Part shown: piece after piece, positions 49,981 through 59,500 of the stretch | Numbering within the stretch: position 1 is the stretch's first letter | Layout: every line of letters starts with the position of its first letter | The notes under the pieces: generated by a model | The model's input: only the letters and a program-made list of their open reading frames with translations | What the model was told of the DNA's origin: nothing | Database searches by the model: none | Program-made: the position numbers and the translations under genes | IMG/VR virus record: IMGVR_UViG_3300042922_001475 | Span: 62,001-126,000 of that record | Strand: one strand, 5' to 3' | Source: a virus | DNA: 64,000 nt

Positions 49981-52061
49981 TAGTTAGCACCGTTGTTAGA
50001 TATAATAGCTGTGAGTTGGTGCTCATCAATAATAGTCACTACCCTAAGCTTCTCAGCCTTCTCAAGCTTACTACCTGCTGCCTCACCGGCTACAAGATAG
50101 TCCAGCTTCTTACTGACTGAGCTAGTCACAGTACCACCATTCTCAATGATCTGCTTCTCAAGAACACCCCTAGGAACAGAGTGAGTACCAGTGATGCAGA
50201 AGGTCTTACCAACTAGACTACCAGAGGCCACTACAGTCTCATCTTTATCGGTGTAAACCTCAGACCACTCAAGGTCATGTAGCCAGCCAGAGTTATCGTC
50301 TAGCCAGTTAACAAAACTATTGGCTGTCTCTTTACCGATACCCTTGAGAGATATTAATTGTTTAGTAAGCTCTTCGTGTTCTTCGTTCATGATTGTGTTT
50401 AGAAGTTCTTCTAGTGACCAATTCTGAGCAATAGCCTTACACTCAGGCTCACCTAAACCAGGACAGCCCATAGCATGAAGAGTCCTGAACCATGGTAGCG
50501 TCTTAGCCTTCTCAATCTGCTCTACGAGCTTCTTAGTACGACTAGCCCCAAAGGTAATGCCATCAATCTTAGTCTTAGCAATCTGAGACGCCATAGACTT
50601 AAGCTTAAGCAGGTCAGGAATAAACTTAACGAAGCCTTCAGTTACCAGCATCTCTGCTACTGATTCGCCTAGGCCATCAATATCCCAATTCTTCTTGATA
50701 CCTGCATTATATACAGCACCACTAAGTCTTGGACCACAGTGGAGATTACCACAGATCAAGTCTACACCGGTCTCGTTCCATTCAGTCTTGTCCCCACAAG
50801 AAGGACATTCTTTAGGGAGTAATGGGCCACGCTCAGCGGGCATAGTGCAACCCACAGGGTATTCAAACTTCTCAATAACCTTAGCTACCTGTGGGATGAT
50901 CATGTTGGCCTTAAAGACCTCTACAATATCACCAACCTCAATATCTAACTCTTTGACATTCTTGGCGTTGTGTAGTGTAGCTCTCTCAACGGTGGTCCCG
51001 TCTAGCTCCACAGGTTCGAACACAGCAGTAGGAACAATTCTACCAGTTCTAGTGGCAACCCAATCAATCTCTTTAATAGTTGTTTCAGCTGTTTCAGTTT
51101 TGAACTTAATAGCGATACCATATTTAGGGAACCTCGTGGATAGGCCCATAGACCTCTGGATGTTCATGTCATCAATCATGACGACTACACCATCGTTAGG
51201 ATCGTCTACGTTACCTAAGAACTCTTCTTCTAGATACCAGAAGGGCGTACCGCCGTCGGATAGCTGGAAGATGTCTGACTCATCAAACTCACCTTCAAGA
51301 CCACCCAGCGTAACAGACCCTCCACCCTGAGTGGACATATCAGCTATAACCTCAGGTGTGTGGAACATCTGATCTCGTAGCCACCAGATCTTATCCTGGA
51401 ACCTATCAAACCACAGATCTTCGTGATGCTGCTTACTTTGGTCAAAGACCTCATAGGCAGTGAATCTCAAGAACTGTACGAACTCTTTATCAGACTCTTT
51501 ACGTAGGATGCCTGAGGCAGCGTTACGAGTGTTCTTGAACTGATCCTTCTTACGCTCTGCACGTAGGAGATTGGCCTCATACAAGTCCTCTTCAGACATA
51601 TACACCTCACCACGGATTTCTACTGGGTGGCCCATAGCAGGAATGTGTTTGGGCAGGTAGTAACTGTCCATGGCCAAGACCTGTGAAGTGACGTCCTCAC
51701 CATAGGACACACCACCCACAAGCTTACCTCGGGTGATGGCCTTAACAAGCTTACCTGTGGGGTCATACCAGAGAGACAGAGAGCTTCCGTCAATCTTTGG
51801 CATGATAAAAATAGCTAGGTCTTTACGGTCACCGAAGAACTTAAGAACCTCCTCAGGGGTGTGGGCCTTCTCAAGTGAAAGCATGGGACGCTTATGCTGT
51901 ACAGTTCCAGAGTTACCGAACTGCATCCACTTCTCTCCCGTGAGCGAGAAGTACTGCTCAACTAGAGCGTTATACTCATAGTCTTCCATGATTGGATTAC
52001 TAAGGTCGTAGTAGGCTACATCAGCCTCTTGTAGTTTCTTTGTTAGTTCTTCTAGATTCAT
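49980..52061 (-). CDS. ligA: NAD-dependent DNA ligase with BRCT domain (693 aa)
   Basis: All LigA domains are visible: Ia (~1-60, YYDLSNPIMEDYEYNAL), adenylation with active Lys89 in KIDG, the OB fold, a Zn finger (CPSC and CGNLHC), helix-hairpin-helix repeats and a C-terminal BRCT domain (~620-690, VGKTFCITGTHS). One substitution is notable: motif IV reads DGVVVMID, with Met295 where the family has a Lys (Lys290 of E. coli). Motif V (IAIKF) is normal. It seals nicks in replicating phage DNA. Its ATG lies six bases after a terminator U-run and lacks a near ribosome site. Confidence 0.9.
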   Translation of the reverse strand: MNLEELTKKLQEADVAYYDLSNPIMEDYEYNALVEQYFSLTGEKWMQFGNSGTVQHKRPMLSLEKAHTPEEVLKFFGDRKDLAIFIMPKIDGSSLSLWYDPTGKLVKAITRGKLVGGVSYGEDVTSQVLAMDSYYLPKHIPAMGHPVEIRGEVYMSEEDLYEANLLRAERKKDQFKNTRNAASGILRKESDKEFVQFLRFTAYEVFDQSKQHHEDLWFDRFQDKIWWLRDQMFHTPEVIADMSTQGGGSVTLGGLEGEFDESDIFQLSDGGTPFWYLEEEFLGNVDDPNDGVVVMIDDMNIQRSMGLSTRFPKYGIAIKFKTETAETTIKEIDWVATRTGRIVPTAVFEPVELDGTTVERATLHNAKNVKELDIEVGDIVEVFKANMIIPQVAKVIEKFEYPVGCTMPAERGPLLPKECPSCGDKTEWNETGVDLICGNLHCGPRLSGAVYNAGIKKNWDIDGLGESVAEMLVTEGFVKFIPDLLKLKSMASQIAKTKIDGITFGASRTKKLVEQIEKAKTLPWFRTLHAMGCPGLGEPECKAIAQNWSLEELLNTIMNEEHEELTKQLISLKGIGKETANSFVNWLDDNSGWLHDLEWSEVYTDKDETVVASGSLVGKTFCITGTHSVPRGVLEKQIIENGGTVTSSVSKKLDYLVAGEAAGSKLEKAEKLRVVTIIDEHQLTAIISNNGAN

Positions 52062-52066
52062 ACAGA

Positions 52067-52095
52067 TAAAAAGAGAGGAGGCTTACGCCTCCTCA
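52067..52095 (-). terminator. Terminator overlapping the 41-aa gene and abutting ligA
   Basis: On the minus strand GAGGAGGC pairs with GCCTCCTC (8 bp, loop GTAA) and then TCTTTTT. The stop codon TAA of the 41-residue gene lies in the loop, and the ligase ATG begins about six bases after the U-run. Confidence 0.85.
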
Positions 52096-52208
52096 TCCTC
52101 GGTAGTAGTTGGGGGAGCTTCGGTAGGAGCAGAGCCTTCGATCATATACTGAACGTCGGCTCCCTCAAAATCTACCAGAGGCTCAGGTTTCTGAGTCTCT
52201 TCTGACAT
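52083..52208 (-). CDS. Very small acidic protein (41 aa)
   Basis: A 41-codon frame starts at a TAATG overlap with the upstream gene and ends inside the terminator loop. It is acidic (SEETQKPEPLVDFEGADVQY) and ends Pro/Thr/Glu-rich. The tight coupling to the upstream gene and the coincidence of its end with a terminator support it being real. Not recognised; function unknown. Confidence 0.65.
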   Translation of the reverse strand: MSEETQKPEPLVDFEGADVQYMIEGSAPTEAPPTTTEDEEA

Positions 52209-52492
52209 TAGATACCCTGTAGGTGCTCTAGCTCAGTGCGCTTCTTAGCGGTCTTGGGCTGGTCGGCCTCTACAACAGGAGTCTCCTCACCATCACGAGC
52301 ACCACCTAGAGCAGCGACTAGGTCGACTGATACTGAGCGCTTCATACCCTTTAGGCGGAGTGATACCTTACCATCAGCTAGTAGTTCGGCTACTACTGCT
52401 CTCTCATCACCGTTCTTATCAATTAGAGTCACATCTAGCTCGCGAACTACTGACTCAACCTTCTCTGCCGTTACGTTTAGCTTTGCTGCCAT
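52208..52492 (-). CDS. Unknown small protein, basic C-terminus (94 aa)
   Basis: Not recognised. Residues 1-60 are an alpha/beta or small barrel (NVTAEKVESVVRELDVTLID, GKVSLRLKGMKRSVSVDLVA), and the last third is polar and charged with a KKRTELEHLQGI end. It is one base after the thioredoxin gene and directly followed by the 41-aa gene. It may be a nucleic-acid-binding or regulatory factor, but this is based on the small basic character only. Confidence 0.6.
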   Translation of the reverse strand: MAAKLNVTAEKVESVVRELDVTLIDKNGDERAVVAELLADGKVSLRLKGMKRSVSVDLVAALGGARDGEETPVVEADQPKTAKKRTELEHLQGI

Positions 52493-52493
52493 T

Positions 52494-52808
52494 TTAATTG
52501 TTTCCTTCGGTCAACTCTGTGACCTTATCGATAATAAATTCTTTAGTGCGCATACCTAGGAAGAACCCCTTGCTCTCTCCGTTTTGGAATACCACTGTTG
52601 TTGGGACTGTCTTGACCTTATACTCTCTAGCTAGGTCCTGGTTCTCTGCCAGGTTTACCGTATAGATGTTGTACTGGTCGTCTAACTGCTCTAGGGTGGC
52701 GTCAAGAATCTTACAAGGGCCACAAGTAGTTAGATAAAACTTTACGAGGCTCACGCCTGCTGATTTGGTTACCAGCTCATCGAACTGGTCATGTTGAATG
52801 TCTTGCAT
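52494..52808 (-). CDS. Thioredoxin (104 aa)
   Basis: It has the canonical active site Cys29-Gly-Pro-Cys32 and the cis-Pro loop TVPTTV (Pro69), with length and fold order of a standard thioredoxin (beta strand VSLVKFYLTTCGPC, TVNLAEN). In this phage it is encoded directly after dUTPase and in the same strand cassette as the reductase. That makes it a likely electron donor to the C-terminal Cys pair of the class II reductase. It also could serve in virion assembly or redox control. It overlaps dUTPase by one base. Confidence 0.92.
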   Translation of the reverse strand: MQDIQHDQFDELVTKSAGVSLVKFYLTTCGPCKILDATLEQLDDQYNIYTVNLAENQDLAREYKVKTVPTTVVFQNGESKGFFLGMRTKEFIIDKVTELTEGNN

Positions 52809-53482
52809 TACTTCTTAAAGATCCCGCTAATACCGATGTTCCAGGTATTAACATAGTTAGCTCCCTTAGGGTGACTAGTTTGTAGGTTGGCAGGAGGCTT
52901 AGATCCGTTAACCTTATTGAGAACATCATCAGCCATCTTGTGAAGAATGGGAGGAGCACCTACACCAGTAGAACCGTAACCGCCTGTGCGATTAGAGTCT
53001 TCGTCCTTCTCAGGAACGACACCCTCTACTGCTTCCATCTGGTAGTATCTCTCTACACAACCCTGAGCAATACGGTCACCTGCAGTGACCACAAAGTCTA
53101 CATCACTATGGTTGTATAGGATGATACCAATCTCTTGTCTGTAGTCCTCATCAATAAGACCTGCACCGACTTCGATACCGTGCTTAAGGGATAGACCAGA
53201 CCTAGAGTGTAGCCTAATTCTAAACCCTTGAGGGATTACCATCTTTAGGCCAGTCTTGATGAGTAGTCTGCCACGAGCAGGGACCACAGCATCAACAGGA
53301 GAGACGAAATCACAACCAGCAGCCTTCATAGACCCATAGATGGGCAGAGCAGCATTGGGGTGAGTCTTCTCTACTATAAACTTAGGGTTATCGAATTGGG
53401 GATAGCCCTGTTGATTTAAATAATACTTGTTAGACAAGTTTAAATATCCTTGTGAATTTGGTATAATGCTTACTATAAGCAC
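52808..53482 (-). CDS. dut: dUTPase (up to 224 aa)
   Basis: All five trimeric dUTPase motifs are visible in order: AAGCDFVSP, RSGLSLKHG, GAGLIDEDYRQEIG, GDRIAQGCVERYY and, near the C-terminus, NRTGGYGSTG. It hydrolyses dUTP, preventing uracil incorporation and supplying dUMP. About 65 residues follow motif V, a phage-specific extension (~155-224). The start is uncertain: GTG at 53482 fits the promoter leader, while a downstream TTG with AAGGA upstream would shorten it by about 17 residues. It is the first gene of the minus-strand cassette and is driven by the divergent promoter. Confidence 0.9.
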   Translation of the reverse strand: MLIVSIIPNSQGYLNLSNKYYLNQQGYPQFDNPKFIVEKTHPNAALPIYGSMKAAGCDFVSPVDAVVPARGRLLIKTGLKMVIPQGFRIRLHSRSGLSLKHGIEVGAGLIDEDYRQEIGIILYNHSDVDFVVTAGDRIAQGCVERYYQMEAVEGVVPEKDEDSNRTGGYGSTGVGAPPILHKMADDVLNKVNGSKPPANLQTSHPKGANYVNTWNIGISGIFKK

Positions 53483-53500
53483 TTGTTTGCTCGTTAGAAT

Positions 53501-53514
53501 AGTATAATTATACT
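53501..53514. promoter_or_regulatory. Divergent promoter palindrome
   Basis: AGTATAATTATACT is a perfect 14-base palindrome with a TATAAT -10 on each strand (plus 53503-53508, minus 53507-53512). It could drive the giant gene rightwards and the dut cassette leftwards, or be a dimeric repressor site. On the plus strand no good -35 at 17 bases is visible. Confidence 0.6.
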
Positions 53515-53535
53515 CTAAACGAACGAGGTTGTAAA
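53507..53535 (-). promoter_or_regulatory. Minus-strand promoter for the dut-trx-ligA cassette
   Basis: Read on the minus strand, TTTACA (53530-53535) and TATAAT (53507-53512) are separated by exactly 17 bases. The transcript would start near 53500, giving an 18-base leader to the GTG at 53482. Confidence 0.72.
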
Positions 53536-53544
53536 TAACTAATT

Positions 53545-56500
53545 ATGGCCGAGACGCCACTTAACGGTAACGTACCCAACAACTCCCTAGAGAGTAACTA
53601 TAGAATGGTGTACCCTGCAGACCTTAGTTCTGACAGGATGCTCAAGTATGGGCAGGATACTGTACAGTCCCGTATGGACTTGGTTAACAGGTCCAACAAG
53701 TATGAAGTTACCTCTTACGATGTAAGGTTCGGTAACGAGTTTACTGATCAGGTCTTTACTAACCCTAACTTCACACTATACGGATCTAACCGCTCTACTA
53801 GTGAGAACAATGCCTATGCTTATGGTAACTATGCTAAGGCTGCTAGATGGGGAGCCGCTAAAGGTACCCTAGTAGAACTACCTACAGAGCCCTTCGGCAG
53901 GCAGATGCACATTAAGGCAGCCATAGCTGAACTTAAGACCGGAGAAACTGTAGGATTTGTTGGGACAGCTAACGCCACGGATAGTGGGCTAGGTGAGGGC
54001 AGTAGAGCCCAGTTCAACTATGGAGTAGAGTTCTCAGACAAAGAGCTAGTAAGCCAGCTAAGAACCGTTATGAACCAGATTGCTACTGGTGAGTCCCCTA
54101 CTTCAACTAAGAACTTTATTGTTCAGTCTCCTAAAGATCCTGACGCAGGTTTAGCTGCTGTAGTTGGGTTTATCAATAATGAAAAGAATCATAGTGATCT
54201 ATACATCTCATCTGCTTCACTGACCAATAAAGATGTCATAGGGGCCTTAGTGGCTAAGGCTGGTCGTGGAGAAGATGTATACGTAGGGTTCGGTGGATTA
54301 AGCCAAGACGACGATTGGCGTAGTCAGGGTGCTTATGAGATGCTCATGAGTGACCCGGAGACCGCTAAGCACATCCATGCGGGTATGCGTAGAGGTGGAC
54401 GTCACGAGAACATGATAGCTATGGGCGACGAAGCCATAGTTGGTTCTATGCGTTTCTCTAAGTCAACCCTAGACGGAGTTATGGATAGAGAGACTGGTAA
54501 GAGAACACACGGTACAGAGCTTCTACTCTATGCTAAGAACAAGCATCTAGCTAAAGACGTACAGAATAAAATTGCTGAAGGTTACGACTACAAAGCTACA
54601 GAAGCATGGGCTAACAGATTTGAGTCTAAGTATAGCTGGCTAGCTAACCAGTTCATGCCCCTTAACTCGGCCACAGGTAGAACCAAGTATCTTATTGATC
54701 CCACAGTGCCGACCTTTGCTAAAGAGTATGCCATTGAGTCAGGAACTATAGATAGGTTCGAACAGAGTGCATCACTCGGTACGTCTATTTATGCTTCACT
54801 CTTTAACGAAACATACAACCGTCTTCCAACCGCTGGCGAGATGCCTGAAGAGGTCAAAGCTTTTGATCGACTAGCCGCTAAGCGCACCTGGGGTCAAGAG
54901 TCATTCGGACTAGAGAAGGTTCCTGTAATTGGAGACCTTATAAAGAACTGGGGTGGACTAAGACAGCTAGGTACCAGAGGCCCCATCGATTCTATGTTGA
55001 TCCGTGGAGCCATGTGGGCTGATGATCATGTCTTTACCAGCGCACTACGTGAGCGTAATCCTTATACAGGAGAGTATCAGAAAGAAACTCCTATGCAGGC
55101 TCTTGCAAGATTCACCTATGATTCCACTTCAGGTATCGTAGGTAACATCGCTGGGTACTACTGGGTGACTCTACCTGGTCTACGTGTAATGATTCACGCT
55201 AGGTCAGCCATCCAAGATCAACTTAACACTTGGGCAGCTAAAGAGAGAAGCCCTGGTGTTGGTCGTGCTGCTAAGTTCCTATTCGGACGTAACTACGATC
55301 TAATCGGCCACCGTATTGCGGGTGAAGTAACCGGTACTGTACTCAAGCCAGTAGCCCAGATGCTAGAACCAATTCTAGGGTTTACCCGAGGCATCAACGA
55401 AATTGAACAGATGTACCTTAATGGTGGCGACTGGGATGATGACGTTAAAGCCAGAGGTAGTGCACCTGCTCGTCTACAGACAGAGATCAGTCACCCTCAA
55501 GGTAAAGAAAGAGCATTCAGGATAGCTGACAGAACGCTAGCTAACCACCCTCTACTTAGAGCTGTATCTGGTATGGGTATCGCTAGGTACTTTGCTGAGT
55601 ATAGCCCCTACATGCTGTACAAGACAGCTATGGATGGTATAGATGTAGTAAAGGCTGGACTAGATGTCTACAGAACAGAAGGTACTCACTCGACCGAACT
55701 ACGTAAGGCTATGAGGGATGTAACCACAGGTAAGGTCCTAAACAAGTTCTCATTCGGATTGCTTGGTCAGGATATCTATCAGCGTGGTTATGAAGTCTGG
55801 GACAAGATCTATGGGGAGAACAGCAAAGCTGTAGGTAAGACCTCAGCTAGGGGTCCTGCGGTAAATCGCTTTGGTAGGCCTACAGGTAACGCTAAAAAGG
55901 GATATACCCTCAAGAGCGGTAAGTTAGAGTTCGCTGGAAGAACTATTACAGTCAACACTGCTAACGTACTTCTTGACGATAAGATGACCAGAGTACACCA
56001 GAGTATCAACAGCGCTACTGCTGACTTTGATACACGCTGGAACAAAGCCCTGGGTATCGATAATCAACTTAAGAAGGCTGTGCAGAACACTGACGGTATG
56101 TGGGCGCGTAAAGCTCTAGCAGTGGCCATTCCTCTTATCTTCTTGAATAAGTGGGCTGGTGATGTTGGTGCTGCCTCTCGTGTAGACGTAGCTGCACAAG
56201 CTGCCTTCAGAGATAGGGTTAATGATCTCAACTCAGTTAAGGGTTTCAGAAGAGACATAGACATTAACTGGACTGGAGGTATATCTGATTGGGGTGGACT
56301 TGGTATCCTAAACCCAATTACCTTACCTCTACAAGCCATGGCTTATAAGTTCGATCAACTAAAAGCTTCTTGGTATAACTACACCACTACATCAAAGGCC
56401 CTAGATAAAGTACAGGTAGCTTCTGGTGGTGTATACGGTCAGGCAGCTCTACAGCTAGCTGGAATGGCCATTGCTAACCCAGGTAAGGTGTACACCGGCA

Positions 56501-59500
56501 CCGGTAACGACTCGGCTGCTATGAAGCAGAGAGCTGCTCAGTTTGCTGCATCAGGTAATTACAGTCTAGCTAACAGTCTACTTCTAGAATCTAGATTAGG
56601 TCCTGGAGCTAACACACAAGCCTTCTCAACCAGGAATGGCCTATCACTAGCTCTACAGATTGACGCTGTACCCCTACTCTTCACCCCTACTGCTGCTGTA
56701 AGCTTTATGGGCGACCAGGGTGTATTCTCATTCTCACTACAGGGTCCTGTTATGTTCCCTGTAGGTTTCACCATTGGTTCACCCCTAGGACTTAAGAAGC
56801 ACGACGGAGCACCTGAAGACGCTCACCTAGGATTCCTAAAGGGTATGGGCCTTCTTGAGCACATCTCAGGTTACAACGTAGACTACGTATCAGGTACCTC
56901 AGGTGAGAAGCTATTCAGGCTAGGCATGACTGCTTATGGTGCAGCTTCAGTAGCTAGAGCCCTTACCATGGATTATGAGTTCAGAGGTAAGACTTACGAT
57001 AACAAGCTCAAGTTCCTAAAGGAGATGAACACCTATAAGACCCTGAGCAATGCTAATAAAGTAATTAAGTTTGCTTCAGCCACTGCACCTATGTCACTAG
57101 TGAACCTAGGACTAGCAGGGCTCAATCTAGCTGGGGATGCTTGGCACTATGTAAACCTACAAGAGACTGGAGGATTTTCTAGAGACGCAGTTAACAACAT
57201 TCTACGTCATAGTGATAAAGACCTAAGAGCCCAAACCATCAAGGAAGAGATCTGGCACGCCAAAGCTGGTAAGGTTGATGTTAAGATCGGGTCACACTTA
57301 GATAGTGTTCTTGAAAGGATAGCCACTGAAGAAAGAAGACTAGGAGTAACTGGACTACCTAACAATCACCAGTTCTATAATGATCTGGTACAGGATGAAT
57401 ATAAGCACCTTCTAAAGGGTAAGTATTCAGATAGATTCTGGAATGGGCGTCTATCTCAAGGTATCGCCCTTGCAGGTGGTGTACTAGCTGGTGCTTACTT
57501 CCTAGCGGACCTAGGTCTCTCAATGTATGGCCAAGCATTTGCTAGTGGTCCTGGTGGTTCTGCAGATTGGTACAAGCGTATCAATGAAGGCATCATGAGA
57601 ACCACAGGAGCGCTATCTGAGGGCATAGACAATACTGTAGGTAAGCTACCTGGAGTATTCGGTCTACCTGGACATACTGCTGCTGCAGCTGTAAATGTTA
57701 TAGGCGGTCTGTTTGCATCACTATTTGATGTAGGCTACTCTACTGCCATGAGCAAGGACATGATGGCCATAGCTGCCTTCAAGAAGCGCATTGGAGATAG
57801 AGAAGGCTTCGAAGAGTACAGTGGGGATATGAATGGTTACTTCATTCGTATGGGTAACAGATTCAAGGATGCCTTTGCAGGTACCTATGGTGGCGTGGCT
57901 CCTAGATTCCTAGGTACCAGTAACCTCGGTGCTGTGTTCGGGCAGGTAGGTCTAGACTCAACAACATTTAGTAAGGTCTACGTACAGGGCGGTATTCTTG
58001 GTATCACAGGTACTGTGGCTACTGGAGCTATCAACACCCAAGAGGACACCAACACCTCTAGGATGATGGCTGCTTACATTGAAAGAGCCTTTGTTGATCC
58101 TGGTCGCGACGAACGTACATCTAATCGTAGAAAGTCTGGTGTGATTGGTGAGATGTTCCACAACGAAAGTGGAACTCGTAGCCAGAGCGGTATTGTACAG
58201 ATGCAGATCCGTAACCGCACACAGATGACTAACTGGATCCTAAGCACTGACACGGTAGACGTGGCCAGACACTTCTTCATGCCTACAGAGCAGTCTAATA
58301 AGGGAGCTGGTCTTCTAGATGGACTGAAGGCTATCCTGGGTCCTAACGTAGACAGGAGAGTTAAGCAGTGGGGTACAGGTATTGCTGACTTCGGCTATAT
58401 GTTCGGGTCATCTAAGTCTAAGAGCTTCTTTGAACTATTCGAGTCTACCCGAGACTACGCAACCCAGACAGGCGAACTAGGAGAACTAGACTTCTTTGCT
58501 CACGACTACCAAGGAGAGAGTAACAGAATAGCTTTCGACAACCCTAAGGGTATGTCCCCAGAAGATTTCCATAGAGAAGTCTTCCAGACCAACCCGGCAG
58601 CTAAGGCCGGTCTAGTTATCGGTACCTTAGGTACTATTGGTATTGGTATCCTGGCAGCTAGGAACGTCCTTCGTGGAAAGGGTGTTGGTCAGATCAAGCC
58701 TGATATGATTGGCGATGTATTAGGCGAATCAGGTAGAGCAGCTAGAATCGGTGTAGTGGGAATCAGTCCTACTGGATCACATGCTATGCAATCTACTTCA
58801 GCTTTCAAGCCTGGCTCTAAGCCATTCACGGGTGCTCAGGTAGCTGGTAAGTTCTACGATAGATACGCATTTGTTATTGGTTCAGGAACTAACCAAGGCC
58901 TATACTCATTCGGTCTGTTTGGCAATATCGAAGATGAATACGGTAATCCTTACATGCAGAAGGGCCGTGTTATGGGAGCTGTCAACCACAGAACCTTTAA
59001 AGAAACCCTAGTACAAGCTAAGACTCTTGCTGGTGGTAAGGGTGTTAAGGACCTAGCCGTATCCCTAGAACTCATGAGAGAGACAAAGGGAATCAATATT
59101 GCTGGACACCAGTTCCCCAAGCTTGCTGTTGCTGAGAAACTAGAGAAGTTAGTATCACAGATTGATGACCTAGACGATGCTCTACGTACTCAGCGCAAGA
59201 TGCTACAGACTAGTCTCCAGGACATTAAGGAGCTAACCACCAAGGGTAAGCTAATGGCTGATGGAACCCGTCAAGCACTAGACACTACAGAACAGGCTGT
59301 TATGGCTCGTCGTAGGGACACCCGCAAGGTAGCGATGAGGGGCACAGATCACTTACTAGCTAACCTAAACTACAAGACAGACCTAACAGACTTCGTACAG
59401 GACCTACGTGGAGGTCGTGGTGCTGCATGGACTGGAAGTAAGGTTCAGGTAGATGGTCGTAAAGCACTAACCCAAATGAGTGATGAGCTAAGTAAGAGAC

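Noticed and set aside
53439-53467. Plus-strand promoter with TATAAT at 53462
   Set aside because: The -35 position reads TTTAAA inside the dUTPase coding region and lies 80 bases from the ATG; the palindrome at 53501 is a better candidate.
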